Below are positions 1-12,604 of a DNA stretch of 64,000 bases, piece by piece. The DNA comes from Ailurus styani. Its lineage: Eukaryota > Chordata > Mammalia > Carnivora > Ailuridae. The notes beneath the pieces are model-generated. The model saw only the letters and a program-made list of their open reading frames with translations. It was not told the origin of the DNA and did no database searches. Position 1 is the stretch's first letter, and each line of letters starts with the position of its first letter. The position numbers and the translations under genes are program-made. The stretch lies in the NCBI GenBank assembly GCA_002007465.1, contig LNAC01000349.1:1486726-1550725 (forward strand), in the 5' to 3' direction.

Positions 1-858
1 TTGTACTTAATACAGAAAAGAATGACAAGAAAATAAGCTTAATAAATCATGAATTATGATGTATGTCTAAAAGATTTCCTAAAGTGTTGCATCTGTATTC
101 AGATTCAACTTTAATGAACCGCTCTGTGACTGTTCATTTAAATCCTAAAACAGTCAAGGAGGTATTATTACTATTTAACAGATAAAAGAATTGAAGAGGG
201 CAGTCCAGAGCCTCAGCACACCACAAGTGGAACCTGCTAAAGGGGACTTACCTCAACAAAAACTGTTCTTCTCCCAACAAACTATTTAAAACCATCCCAC
301 CATTAAGGCCATAGATCTCTCCAGCCTACAAAAGACTTCAAGGACTAAATCTATTATCACGTCATATCCTTGTTTACCTACGTCTTCACCAAAAATGCAA
401 GCCTTTCCCATTTGTTATTAAATATTCCTCCATCTACTCCATATAGCCTTCTTCTCTGAGTGAACTCCTCAACCTTACCCTTCTAGAATGTCCTCTCACT
501 TACCAGTCTATAACCAGCAAATGCCACCTTCAGGCCTTAAGGAAAATGTAACTACCTCTAGGACACTACTTTCATAAAACCCACAAAGGCTAAAGTCATT
601 CATTCCCTCTACACATCTCAAAATAATGTTCTCTTTGCTCCCTATTGCCATTTCAGGACCTTTGGTGATCCACAACAAAAAACAAAATTCTAATTACTGG
701 AGGCCCTATGTCGTTTCCTCTTCTACCAACTTCCGTATGTTGGGAATTTTTCTAGCTTGATCTGATCCCCCTTTCTCTTCTGTCTCTATACTCTCCCCCA
801 AATTATCGTAAGCATTCCCAGAACTTTAAATATTTGTTATTTAAATTATTATCATTTG
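1..858. other. Intronic sequence without clear features
   Basis: AT-rich, with C/T-rich stretches that may be remnants of very old interspersed repeats. The short part near 170-220 has a faint MIR flavour. I see no gene. Confidence 0.5.
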
Positions 859-1540
859 AGACCTGTTGGTTCTCCAACTTACTTCTGTAGCCCAGACTAT
901 TCTTTCAACCTTTGGAGACCTCGATAATCCACTTTCCACTTCAGAATTACACTTGTCAGGGTGCCTGGTAGCTCAGTCAGTCAAGCTCCAGACTCATGGT
1001 TTCACAATCTCAGGTTCACAAGATTGAGCCCTGCATCAGGCTCTGCATTGGATGGAGCCTGCTTAAAATTTCTCTCCTCCTCTCCCTCTACCTGCCCCTC
1101 CTTCTCTCACATGCACATAGTAACTCTCAAAAAAAGTTATACTTGTCTCATTCCTCTGATTAAAATACCTGGAAGGCTTCAAAATGTTTTACAAGACTCT
1201 GCAAGATCTGGCTTGATTCTCATCTCATGACATTACTCCTCTTGCTCACTATCATTCAGTCACACTAGACTTCTTTCAATTTATTGAATACACAAAGCTC
1301 TTTTGCCTCTTCAGGACTTCTTAATTGCTAAAATGTTCTTTTTCTAGCCCACTAGCCCATTCCTTTTTATCCTTTAAGCCTCAGTTTACAGGCACTTCCT
1401 CAGAGATGACTTCTCTATCCAAATCTAAAATCATTTCCTGTTATTATCCTCTCACAGTAACTAGTTCCTTTCCTTTGAAACACTTACCATAATTTGTAAA
1501 TAAGTAAATATACAAATAATATCCTAACCATATTAAGCAT
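859..1540 (+). repeat. Ancient L2-type LINE fragment
   Basis: The part CTTTAAGCCTCAGTTTACAGG...CACTTCCTCAGAGATGACTTC...AAATCATTTCC follows the L2 3' consensus (CCTTCAGGTCTCAGCTCAAATGTCACCTCCTCAGAG). It is interrupted by a Can-SINE at 959-1135. The copy is strongly diverged, so its limits are approximate. Confidence 0.5.
959..1135 (+). repeat. Can-SINE, older diverged copy
   Basis: It starts GGGTGCCTGGTAGCTCAGTCAG and ends in a short A-run. The imperfect target duplication is TTACACTTGTCA (947-958) and TTATACTTGTCT (1137-1148). Confidence 0.9.
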
Positions 1541-2229
1541 ACAAACTATAGAATGAATCAAAAATCAGTAAATGAATGGGATTACTCAAAACCATACAGC
1601 TAGCACACAAAAGATCTCCCTAATCTAAATTTTTAATACACAATAATAATGTCCGCACAACTCCTCTCAAACATAATGTAACTACATTTAATATTTAGAT
1701 TTAATAATCCTTATTATAAAAGGATACGGTAAAGTTTCAAGACATCTTAAAATGTAAAATCACAAGGACCAGAATACTAAGAAATGTAACAGAAGGTCTG
1801 GATTTTTGAAAAAGTTATAATTTCAACACTTCTCAAAATATTTCTAAAACACTTTCTTATGTGAATAAACAAGAGACAGACCACTAATTTAGCAGATTTC
1901 CACATTTTAACTAATACAACTTCTTGGAATGAAACATAGATAAAAATTTTCAGAAAAAGCAGTAATTTATATTTATAAAACAGCCCACCAAAACCTATTT
2001 AACAATGGTTACATAGGCTTTAGTACTAATGGCACAAATCTGAGTTCTGGGTCCAAAAAGCAGGACTCTAGTGAAAGAAGGTTGAGAATAAAAAACAGAC
2101 GACTTCATTTGAGTCCCTGGGTAACCAGCTTTTTTTTTTGGACTCTGCCACATTCTAAGCCTCTTTTCCCCATGCCCAGACTGATGCATTCAACAAGGGA
2201 CACAGTACAAAGTGGGAGAAGGAAAAAAG

Positions 2230-2345
2230 TAGTACTTATTAAACATTTGACAAGTACAGTGTTGGGCATATTGTATTTTACTTACTCCCACCAATCTCAC
2301 AACAGTTATTATCATCTTTTGTTTCCCAGGGAATATTTAACCCTA
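2230..2345 (+). repeat. MIR fragment
   Basis: TTATTAAACATTTGACAAGTACAGTGTTGGGCA...CTCACAACAGTTATTATCATC matches the MIR core in the plus direction. Confidence 0.55.
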
Positions 2346-2649
2346 AGCCTATACTCTCTCCACTAACTCTTTCTTAAGCAACCTACTCTAATTAAATAAT
2401 TGTATAATTAAGTTTCATGTACTGTCCACAAAAAGTTAAGACATGCCTCCATTTTTCACCAGTTTTCATATAAAGAGCTCAAAATTTCTTGGGTGAAAGG
2501 ATGACTGAATCAATAAATGAATGAATAAATGACCAAAATAAACTCAAGTATCATCTCCTCTGTACTTTCCTAACCACTCTAAACCACAATCATTACTCTT
2601 CCTGTGGAATGACACTGACTCTCCCTACTTCTGCTATAGTCACTAACTA

Positions 2650-2930
2650 AAATTGAAGCTATTAAACACTTGAAAGTGGTTAGTCTGAACTGAGATGTAC
2701 TATAATACCTATCAGATGGTGAGACTTAGTATAAGAAATAGAATGTAAAGTATTTCAATAACTTTTATACATATTACATGTTGAAATGTTAAGTTTTTTT
2801 ATATATGGGGTTAAATAAAATATATTACCCAAATTAATTCTACTTATTTTTTAATGTGGCAATTATTAGAAAATTTTAATTTAATAATTAGAAAACTGCA
2901 ATAATTTTTACTGAACAGCACTGATCTATA
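2650..2930 (+). mobile_element. hAT-type nonautonomous DNA transposon remnant
   Basis: It shares ordered blocks with the copy at 34155-34498: CACTTGAAAGTGG, AATGTAAAGTAT, TACATGTTGAAAT, GGTTAAATAAAATAT, TTTTTAATGTGG and AGAAAATTTTA. This is a common mammalian element whose ends read CAGTGCTGTCCAATAGAA. I do not assign the subfamily. Confidence 0.55.
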
Positions 2931-3063
2931 CCAAAAATCCATACATACCAGCTTATGTATTACCATTTTATAGCAACTCTTTTGTTATTTAAATATTCAT
3001 GTGTGTATGTTTCCCTAAAATGAAGTGTTCCTAGGCTTATAATATTACAATATGAACTGGAAT

Positions 3064-3204
3064 ATATTTTTTTTAATTTTTATTTTTTTTGTCCCTGCCG
3101 GGCTTTATATTAACATATAATGTATTATTTGTTTTAGGGGTGCAGGTATGTGAATCATCAGTCTTACACAATTCACAGCACTCACCACAGCACATACCCT
3201 ACCT
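3064..3204 (-). mobile_element. 3' tail of a carnivoran L1, antisense
   Basis: On the minus strand it reads GGGTATGTGCTGTGGTGAGTGCTGTGAATTGTG...AATACATTATATGTTAATATAAAG followed by poly(A). This is the typical 3' end of carnivoran L1. It is a short 5'-truncated copy abutting an older L1. Confidence 0.75.
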
Positions 3205-5790
3205 TTTAAAACAGCTGTATTAAGTTATAATTCACCCACTTAAAGTGTACAATTCAATGACATGTAACATATCCACAGGATTTTGCATCCAATATCACAA
3301 ACAATTTCAGAACATTTTCCTTAGACAAAATAGAAACTCTGTTCCCCTTACCCATCATCCCCCAATCCTTCCATCCTACTGGCCTCAGGGAAACATTAAC
3401 CTACTTTCTGACTCTATGGATTTGCTTATTCTGGACACAACATATAAATGGAATCATACGGTCTTTAATGATTGGCTTCTTTCATTTAGAATAATGTTTT
3501 TCAGTTTCAACCAAGTTATAGTATGTTTTGTAGTATGCTTTGATTTCTTTATGTATGATTTCTTTTGATTGCTTAATAATATTCCATTATATGGATAAAC
3601 CACATTTTGTTTCTCTATTCATCATCTGATGGACATATGGATGTTTCTACTCTCTGGCTATTATAAATAATGAAGCTATGGACATTGGTATATATCTAGA
3701 AGTGAACTTGCTGGATCATAAGGTAACTCTACCTATAACTACGTAAGTTACTACCAGATTGCTTTCCAAAGTTTATGAGGGTTCCAATTTATCCAAATCC
3801 TCATAAACACTTGATATTGACTTCTGATTCTAGCCATCTCAATGGATATAAAGTTGTATTTCACTGTAGTATTTAGATTTTCCTAATGGATAATGATGTT
3901 AAACATCTTTGCATATGTTTAGGAACCATTTGTATACTTTCTTTGTAGAAGTGTCTGTGCCAATTTTTAACTAAACAACTTTGTCTTTCTTATCACTGAA
4001 TTGTTAAGATTTATTTATATTTTCTGGGTATAAGTCCTTTATCAGATATATGATTTGCAAATATTTTCTCCCTTTCTGTGGACTATCTTTTCTCTTTTCT
4101 GATGGTGTTTTCAAACATAAATGTTTTTGTTTTTGATAATGTTCAATTTATTTATTCTTTCATTGCTTCTGCTCTTGATGTGACATCTAAGAAGCCACTA
4201 TCTAATCTAAGGTCACAAAGATTGACTCCTTTCTCTTAAGAGTTTTATAGTTTTAGCTCTTGCACACAGGTCTTTAATCTATTTTGAGATCATTTTCATA
4301 TATGGTGTAATGTAGTTCAACTTCAATGCTTTTGCATGTGGACAGCCATTTGTCCCAGACTGTGGAAAAGACTATTTTCCAACTTGCCTTGGTATCCTTT
4401 TCAAAATGAATTGACCATAAATGTAAAGGTTTATTTTTACATTTTCAAATCTATTCCATTGATTTGTCTATCCTTATGTCAGCTGCATACTATATTTGAT
4501 TATTGTAGCTTTGTACTAAGTCCTGAAATTAGAAAGTAGTTCTCCAACTTTTTTTTTTTTTCAACATTTTTCTGGCTATTCAGGATCTGTTAAGGATTGA
4601 ATTTGGTGTCCTGCCCCAGCCCCCGCACCCAAAACAAAAAAAGTTATATGGAAGTTCTAACCCTGAATTCCCTCAGAACTTGACTTTAGAAACAGGGGCT
4701 ATAGAGGTAATCAAATTAAAATGAGGTTATTCAGGTGGCCCCTAATCCAGTATGACTGGCATCCTTATAAGGGGACTTTAGCACATAGAGACAAACACAT
4801 ACAAAGGGAAGACAATGTGAAGGAAGAAGGGAGAAAACACCCCGGTGAATGGAGTGATGCATATATAAGCCAAAGAATGCCAAGGACTGTTAGCAAATAC
4901 CAGAAATTAGAAAAGGCAAGGAAGGATTCTTCCCTACAGCTGTCAGAGAGCACATAACCCATCCAACACACTGATTTTGGATTTCTAGCTTCTGGAACTA
5001 TAAAACAATAACTGTTTTAAGCCACCTAGTTTTGGATACTTTATGTCAGCCCGAGAAAATTAATATAAGATCCCTTATATTTCCATATGACTTTTAGGAT
5101 CAGCTTCTCAATTTCTGCCAAGGCAGCTGAAATTTTGATAGGGATCACACTGAATCTGTGAATTAGAGGATGGCCACCTAAACAATATTAAGTCTTTCAA
5201 TCCATGAACATGGAATGTCTTTCCATTTATTTAGGTCTTCTTTAATTTCTTTTAACAATGTTTTGTGATTTCCAGAGTATAAGTTTTACACTTCTTTCAT
5301 CAAATTTATTTAACAAATTTATTGTTGAATTTGTTAAATATTCTACTTCTTTTGATGCTACTATAAACAGAACTGGTTTCTCATAATTTGCTATTTTCCA
5401 CTATATAAAAATACAACTTTTTTTTACATTGATTCTCTATCTTGCTGAACTCATTTATCAGCTATAATAGTGGATTAATAGTGGATTTCTTGGATTTTCT
5501 ACACATATCTGCAAACAGAGACAGTTTTACTTCTTTCTTACCAATATGGATGCCTTTTCTTTTTCTTGCCCAAGTGCCCTGGCAAGAACCTCAATGTTGA
5601 ACAGAAGTGGGAGAAGTGGATACCCTTATCTTGCTTCTGATCTCAGGGGAAAGCATTCAGTCTTTCATCATTAGTATGATGCTTGCACATGGTTTTTTTC
5701 ATAGCTGCTCTTTATCAGGCAGAGGAAGCTCCTTACTATTCCTCACTTGTTGAATATTTTTGTCAGGAATGGAATGTACTTTTAAAAGTC
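3205..5790 (-). mobile_element. Old eutherian L1 (L1MA-like) 3' half, antisense, split by an LTR
   Basis: The plus strand carries the classic reverse-complement L1 text: ATGGATTTGC...TTCTGGACA, ATATAAATGGAATCATAC, CCTTTATCAGATATATGATTTGCAAATATTTTCTCC, AAGAGTTTTATAGTTTTAGCTCT and TGTTAAATTTATT-like motifs. It covers the 3' UTR and the 3' part of ORF2. Reading frames are destroyed. A MaLR LTR interrupts it at 4588-5068, and the L1 resumes afterwards at TTTCCATATGACTTTTAGGATCAGCTTCTCAATTTCTGCC. Confidence 0.85.
4588..5068 (+). mobile_element. MLT1-like MaLR LTR inserted in L1
   Basis: The element begins TGTTAAGGATTGAATTTGGTGTCC. It contains GGGGCTATAGAGGTAATCAAATTAAAATGAGG, CATCCTTATAAGGGGACTT and AAGCCAAAGAATGCCAAGGA. 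It ends TTTTAAGCCACCTAGTTTTGG...GTCAGCCCGAGAAAATTAATATA. These are the landmarks of MLT1-class solitary LTRs. No internal retroviral genes are attached. Confidence 0.75.
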
Positions 5791-5973
5791 TCTGTACTTT
5801 ACAAAATATGTAGCTTCTTGATGCTCTGTGGTGTACTGAATGACTAAAACCAGTATCAGGTACAATTTGCCAAAAAAAAAGTCTGAGGTATTTTTTTATC
5901 TAGCAGGAAAATATAAATACTGGTTTATTCTGATAATGTAGACAATATCCTCATTAAGAATATTTATGTTGTT

Positions 5974-6197
5974 GGGCGCCTGGGTGGCTCAGTGGGTTAA
6001 AGCCTCTGCCTTCGGCTCAGGTCATGATCTCAGCGTCCTGGGATCGAGGCCCGCATCGGGCTCTCTGCTCAGCGGGGAGCCTGCTTCCTCCTCTCCTTGT
6101 CTCTCTGCCTGCCTCTCTGCCTACTTGTGATATCTCTCTCTCTGTGTCAAATAAATAAATAAAATCTTAAAAAAAAAAATAAACCTTAAAAAAAAAA
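5974..6197 (+). repeat. Can-SINE, young
   Basis: Full-length with the mustelid-type head GGGCGCCTGGGTGGCTCAGTGGGTTAAAGCC. It is flanked by a perfect 17-bp target duplication AAGAATATTTATGTTGT at 5956-5972 and 6198-6214. Confidence 0.97.
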
Positions 6198-6377
6198 AAG
6201 AATATTTATGTTGTCAAACTAATTTTGATAACTAGTATTTTTTTTGTTGTTTTATTTTGTTCTGTTTTGAACATCCTCAAGGTATCACCAATTTAAGTAT
6301 CTAAGAGAAGGTGGACCATGAGTTATTTAGTTGCCAAATGACTCTTAGAATAAGGACTTAATTTAAAAAACAAATCT

Positions 6378-6564
6378 GCCTCAGTTGGTTAAGCATCTGA
6401 CTCTTGGTTTTGGCTCAGGTCATGATGTTAGGGTCATGAGATCGAGTCCCCTGTTGGACTCCGTGCTCAGCACGGAGTCTGCTTGGAATTCTCTCTCCCC
6501 CTCTCCCTTCTCCTGCTTGCTCTTTCTTTCTCTCTCTAAAGTAAATAAATAATTTTTTTTTTTT
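6378..6564 (+). repeat. Can-SINE lacking the first bases
   Basis: It begins in the tRNA-like part at GCCTCAGTTGGTTAAGCATC and ends AAATAAATAAT. A short flank AAACAAATCT occurs on both sides. Confidence 0.9.
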
Positions 6565-6586
6565 AACTAAGAAACAAATCTCTGTA

Positions 6587-6803
6587 GGGGTGCCTGAGTG
6601 GCTCAGTCAGTTAGGAGTCTGAATTTCGATCTTGGCTCAGGTCATGATCACAGGGTCATGAGATCGAGCCTGGGCTCTGGGTTGAGCATGGAGCCTGCTT
6701 AAGATTCTCTTCCTCTCCCTCTGATCCTCCCTCTCTCCTCACATGCTCACTAGGGCACTCTCTCTCTCTCTTGCTCAAAAAAATAATAAAATAATAAAAA
6801 AAA
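6587..6803 (+). repeat. Can-SINE
   Basis: GGGGTGCCTGAGTGGCTCAG head, CT-rich body and AATAATAAAATAATAAAA tail, only about 20 bases after the preceding SINE. Confidence 0.93.
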
Positions 6804-7869
6804 TTCTATGCCACATGGCAGTTTTAAGAAGGGAATTGTTTAACACAAAGATCAAAATAATAGAATGACTGGATAAAGGTTTTAGAATCACTGTTAAGAC
6901 ACATTTACAACAACAAAAAAAGACACATTTACAAATTCCTTATCATAGAAATAAACATAACCTAAAAATCAAGTTTGCTTTGACAGATCTCAAACTTTAT
7001 GGTAACTCAGCAAAATAACAATTTCTATCAGTACATTAAACAATTATTATCCCAATATCTTATTTACTAAATACACAGAAATGCTGAAAACATAAGTATG
7101 GAAATACCCGTTATTCACTAGCAATTATTTGAAACAAATAAGGGACTGTTTAGCTTTTATTCAAAGTGTTACCACCCTAAAGGACCCTTGTTCATCCCTC
7201 TATCTTACCCAGTCTAACTTTAAAAATAGACAGGCATTTCTTACACTGCAAATGGTTACACTGCAAAGGGTTCCTCCATCTACTCTTAAGAAAAAACAAA
7301 AATCAAGTAATAAGATACTAGAAAACAATTTTAAAATACATAGCAATTGAGAAACACATGCTTCTCTGTCCAGAAATTCTGTGACAGATACTGAAGAATT
7401 GAAGAGATATTACTTTAAAGACTCAAACACTTACTGAAGAGAGAACTCAAACACAACCTAAAGTAAGAAATGATTCTAAATATACAACCAAGCAGAGTAT
7501 ATAATACATCATATGCAAAGGAATGAAATACATTTTATAAAGTGCTACAACACTTCTTTCACCATCTTCTTATACATATAACATTTGATCTTAGCTACTT
7601 GATGGCATTTATTGATTTTAAAAAACACTGTGCATATAGAATGAAGTAAGCACTTTTTTTTTCTTTTTTATATTTTATGCTCTTTAAATGATAGTTATTG
7701 TAGGTCATTCATTAAGCTCCCTTATATAAATCTGCCTCTGACAGAAAGTTGTCCATAATGATAGAAAATGTCCAAGTGTATTGTTTATACTATTTCCCTA
7801 TAATTTTCTGTAAGGAATGATAAAGAATAGTGAATTAAAAGTATATAAAACATTTGAGGGTTCTTTATT
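6804..7869. other. Intronic sequence without clear features
   Basis: AT-rich unique sequence. No gene, splice pair or recognisable repeat seen. Confidence 0.5.
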
Positions 7870-8095
7870 ATTATTAATAATGTTCCATAACGGTAATATA
7901 GGCACGCTACTATCCTAAATGCTTTATATAGTACACGGATTTTTAGTAAAAAAATATTTTTATAGATGAGGAAACTGAGGCACAGTTAAGTAATAGTCAG
8001 TAACTTGTCCAAGGTCACAGCTAGTAAATGGTATATTCAGAATCTGAATAAAAGAACTTATTCCAGAGCCCAAACTCTTACTTTATACATTACCA
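7870..8095 (+). repeat. MIR
   Basis: GATGAGGAAACTGAGGCACAG...AACTTGTCCAAGGTCACAGCTAGTAAATGG is the MIR core in plus orientation, well preserved. Confidence 0.85.
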
Positions 8096-8764
8096 CCTCC
8101 TCAGCTGTTTTAAGCTCTGTAAGTCAAAAATAATGATAGTAATCTCAGGCTTATTTTATTTTAATAATCATAATTCACACTTGAACATACTCCATTGAAA
8201 GAGGACATCAAAAGCCATGACAATCTTCTCTAAAAATCATGTTAGATCAATTGGACATCTACATACCAAAAAACCCCCCAAAAAAACAAAACGAAACAAA
8301 AAACTGAGCTTATGCTCTCCACAAAAATTAACTTGAAATGGATCATAGACCTAAAGTAAAGCAGAAAACCTATAGAGCTTCTAAAAGGTAACAGGAGAGA
8401 AGCTTGGATTTGATGATGACTTTTTAGATACAATACCAAAATCATGGTCCATGAAAGAAACTGGACTTCATTAAAAATAAAAAATTATGCTTTGTGAAGG
8501 ATACTATTGAGAGAAGGGAAAGAAAGACAAGCCACAGACTGTTATCAGCAAAACATGTAACTTACTAATAAAGGACTTGTATCCCAAATATACAAAGAAC
8601 TCTTTAAAATTCAAGAATAAGAAAGCAACATGATTAAAATTAGGCAAAGACATGAACAGACACTTCATCAAAGAAGATATACAGATGGCAAATAAGCATA
8701 TAAAAAAATATTCAACATTACATGTCACTAGGGAATTGAAAATCAAAACAATGAGTTAGTTACT

Positions 8765-8983
8765 GGAGCACCTGGGTGGCTCAGTTGGTTATGCATCCCA
8801 CTCTTGGTTTAGGTACAAGTCATGATCTCAGGGTCACAGGATCAAGTCCTGAGTCCAGCTCTGTGCTCAGTGGGGGGTCTGCTGGAGATTCCCTCTCTCC
8901 CTCTCCCTTTGCCTCTCCCCCCACCCCTGCTCATGTGTGCACACTCTTTCTCTTTCAAATAAATAAATCTTGGGAAAAAAAAC
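8765..8983 (+). repeat. Can-SINE inside L1
   Basis: GGAGCACCTGGGTGGCTCAGTTGG head, AAATAAATAAATCTT tail. Confidence 0.93.
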
Positions 8984-9504
8984 GCACATACACAAAAAAT
9001 ACGAGTTATACTGCAAACCTATTAGGATAACTAAAATCCAAAACACTGACACCACCAAAGGCTGGTGAGAATCCAGAACAAGAGAACTCTCACACACTGC
9101 TGATACGAATGCAAAATTGTATGGTCACTTTGAAAGACAGTTTGGCAGTTTGCACTCAGATATTTATGCATGTGAGCTGAAAACAGGTCCACTCAAAAAC
9201 CTGCACACAAATTTTTTTAGTAACTTTATTCATTCATATTTGTAAAATACGGAAGCACACACGATGTCCTTCAATAAGTCTAAGGATAAACAAACCTTGG
9301 TTTTGGTTTGTTTCATACAATGGAATATTGTTCAGCTACCAAGGCACGAAAACACATGGAGGAACCTTAAATGCAGACTGCTAAGTCAAAGAAGGAAGTC
9401 TGAAAAGGCTGTATACTATCTGACATTCTGGAAAAGACAAAACTATAGAGATACTTAAAAGACTAGTGGTTGCAGGGATGTGAGGGTTAAGAATGAATAG
9501 GGGA

Positions 9505-9710
9505 GGGCACCTGGGTGGCTCAGTGGGTTAAAGCCTCTGCCTTTGGCTCAGGTCATGATCTCAGGGTCCTGGGATCGAGGCCCGCGTCCTGCTCTCTTCT
9601 CAGCGGGGAGCCTGCATCCTCCTCTCTCTCTGCCTGCCTCTCTGCCTACTTATGATCTGATCTCTGTGTGTGTGTGTCAAATAAATAAATAAAATCTTTA
9701 AAAAAAAAAA
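9505..9710 (+). repeat. Can-SINE, young, inside L1
   Basis: GGGCACCTGGGTGGCTCAGTGGGTTAAAGCC head and long A tail. The target duplication GAATGAATAGG lies at 9491 and 9711. Confidence 0.95.
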
Positions 9711-10045
9711 GAATGAATAGGAGAGCACAGAGGATTTTTAGGACAGTGAAACTATTCTGTGTAAGACTGCAATGGTGGATATGTAACATTTGGTATGTCA
9801 AAAGCCACAGAACTAACCAACAAAAAGAGTGAACCTAATGGCAATTATGAATAATAAACTATAGACTCTAGTTAATAACAATGTATCAATATTGGTTCAT
9901 CAATTTCAACAAAAGGTACCACACAGTGCAAGATGTTAATAAGGGAAACTGTGTGGGGAGAAAGGGAGTATATGAGAATTCTCCTACCTTCTGTTCAGTT
10001 TCTCTGTAAACTGGAAATTGCTCTAAGAAATAAAGTCTAGAAGGA

Positions 10046-10146
10046 AGGGTGGGAGGAAGGAAGGGAAAGGGGAAAGAAAGAAAAAAAAAAGAAAAAAGAA
10101 AAAAGGAAAGGAAAGGAAAGGGGAAAAGAAGAGAAAAGAAAAAAAG
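10046..10146. repeat. Purine-rich simple repeat (GGAA/AAAG)
   Basis: About 100 bases of almost pure A/G at the end of the L1 copy, probably grown from its poly(A) tail. Confidence 0.85.
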
Positions 10147-10149
10147 CAT

Positions 10150-11509
10150 TATAGCACAAGGGCTCTAAGCCACTAGTGTGTTTATCACTTGGAAAATTAA
10201 TTCGTTATTAAAAATTTGAGGGGATAGCATGGTTTGAGTTTTTATTTTGCTTTGTTTTTATTATCTCATTACACATGCCTAGCCCCCATCCCAAATCTAA
10301 TAAAAATAAAAACCTTTGGGAGTAGGACACTAAGTCATGTATGTTTACAAAAACTCCCCAAATTATTCCGTCAACATGTTGCAAAAAAGCCTTTTAACTT
10401 TTGAGGTAAACAGACTGGTTTGGTTGCTGCTTTGTACTAAGTTAGCACATGATGCATCTTTGTACCTGTTTCCTCAAATGTAAAACAAGAGGGTTGAACT
10501 TGACAGACAAGATCATGAATCAGAATATTAGGGTCACCTTCCACTCAAAATTTCTTTTTGCTCTACAGGAATGTAAGTTTGAACTTAAAAATGATTTCTA
10601 AACCACATAACTCCTTTACTTACAAAAGACCTTTAAACTACAACTACACTGCCTTACCTGATTAAATAAACCAATGCTTTTTCTATCACGATTCCCTCTT
10701 CACAAATACAGGAACATTTAGTCTTTTGCAACCCTTTGAGATAGTCAAAAAGAATACCAAGAGTATAAGTTAAGAATCTGAGATAACTGTAAGAAATCAG
10801 ATACTCTTATACTCTCAAGAAGGCAACCCAATAGATAGGCTGCCATTATTTCCTAACATTCATGTGAGCAAAGACCAGCACACACTAAACCCGATGTCAA
10901 CACGGTTCAATTTCCGTGTCTTAAAATTGGCTTACTATCATGCTGAATGTCAAAAGCCTCTTCCTAGAAAACTAAAATTTATCATCTACCCTCAATACCT
11001 AGTACATATAACAGCACCTCTAAACCACATAACATAGTATGTAGTGGACAAGCAAGTATTTTTCAATTAATTTATAGCAATCTAAGAGTTGTTGAACAAT
11101 TACTGTATGTCAGGCACTAGCTGAGCAATGGAACAGAACAGTGAACAAAATCAAGTCCCTGTCCTCATGAACCTTACTTATACTCTAGCAGGAAAGACAA
11201 ACTATAATACATACCAAGAGGCAATAAACACAATTTTAAAAAATAAAGCAAGGTAACAGGTGAGGTATTTATTGACTGAGAGGGACCATAAGAGAGCCTT
11301 CTCAACAATGATAAAAATGTTTTGTACTTCCTTTGATCTGAGGGGTAGGGTATTTAGCCTTTAAGCAATCTGTTGTATGTAAGTTATACCTCCAAGTGTT
11401 TTTCTAAGTTTGCTAAAGCAACATCTACAAGACCAACCCCACCCAGCTCCAATGATGATTTCCTCTTGATTACCACAATATAATTAAAGGTCAAGGGAGT
11501 TTATTTATT
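10150..11509. other. Intronic sequence, mostly unique
   Basis: AT-rich. The part at 11080-11230 (CAGGCACTAGCTGAGCAATGG...GTGAACAAAATCAAGTCCCTGTCCTCATG) belongs to an ancient mammalian repeat that I cannot name with certainty. Nothing gene-like was seen. Confidence 0.45.
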
Positions 11510-11700
11510 TCACTTCCAAGTTTATTTATCTCACTTCCCTATGCCTCAGGCTGCTCATCTATAAAATAGTGATAACAAGATCTATCTCATAGGTTACAAA
11601 TGAATTAACCTATATACTGTGCTTACAACAGCAGCTGGCACATAAAAAGCACTAGACAAGTGACTACTACTACTGTTACTTCTTCTACTGCTGCTAGGCA
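11510..11700 (-). repeat. MIR fragment, antisense
   Basis: ATGCCTCAGGCTGCTCATCTATAAAATAGTGATAACAAG...CTCATAGG...TGGCACATAAAAAGCAC is the reverse-complement MIR text. Confidence 0.75.
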
Positions 11701-12604
11701 CCTAAGCACACACAAATAAGAAAACTAATCTAGTAAAAAAAAAAAAATTACAGATAGTTAAGAGCTAATGGTAAGAGTAACAATATATTTCTATTCCCAT
11801 TTACACCCAGATTAATCCAGTACTTTTAGAATAAAAGTACTTAACACATTCTGTCCAAAAATTCTTCCTTATAAAAGTACTACGTAGAACAGATTATATG
11901 ATGCCTAATGGATGGCAGAAAGTATTCAATTAAAATCAAGTTCTCAAGTACGGAGGGGAGAAACTGCCTATATATGACAAGGGGGGAAAGCTGATAATTA
12001 AGACAAATCAAGTTCTTTTCAATGGGCTTAGCTAGTTTCATTTTGATGAATGCCCAACTCTTCCCCAAAGGAATCTTTGTGCCTCTTCACTTTATCTAGG
12101 TGATAATTCAAATCAATATTTTAACCACTACATGTACCTACTACGGACCTAATATTTCTTTAGATATAATCAGAAGATGTAAAAGTAGTTTGAGACTTAA
12201 TTCCTGCCTTGGCAGACTAGTTAGGAAGACTCTGACACAAAAGCAATCAATCCATTCAGTCAACAAACACTTCCTGAAGGAGTATTCAGTGACTGATTCC
12301 AGGACCGGCAAAAGGCTGGTTTTCAAGTCTACTCGGGGAATACTGTTAAAGGGATAAAACTGCAAAACAGGTATGTTAATAAGTACAGCAAAAGTTGTAG
12401 AAAGCAAAGAAGAGAATAATCTGAAATGTCAAAAATTTCAAGTAGGTAAGTATTTTATACTATGATAAGAAAGGGTCTTAAACTTTATTTTGTAAGGAAT
12501 GAATAGTAAATAAAAGATTCATGCAAGAGGATGTATAGGTCAGACTTCTGAATATTTACCTGGGGTGGGAGAGAATATTAGAGACAGAAAATCAGTTTTG
12601 GTTC

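Larger units (their letters stand above)
8237..10045 (+). mobile_element. Old L1, 3' part, with two SINE insertions
   Basis: It reads as ORF2 C-terminal and 3' UTR: AAATGGATCATAGACCTAAA, GAACTCTTTAAAATTCAAGAATAAG, CATGAACAGACACTTCATCAAAGAAGATATACAGATGGC, CACTGCTGATACGAATG and ATACAATGGAATATTGTTCAG. All frames are broken. SINEs sit at 8765-8983 and 9505-9710. It ends in a purine-rich tail. Confidence 0.85.

Noticed and set aside
5974..6060. tRNA-like sequence at the heads of the SINEs
   Set aside because: It is the tRNA-Lys-derived SINE promoter region repeated about 30 times, diverged and followed by a CT-rich body. It is not a tRNA gene.
8776..9030. Open frames starting MAQLVMHPTLGL and similar texts in several places
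   Set aside because: They are translations of Can-SINE sequence (compare 23419-23637, 25930-26187 and 37343-37564), not genes.
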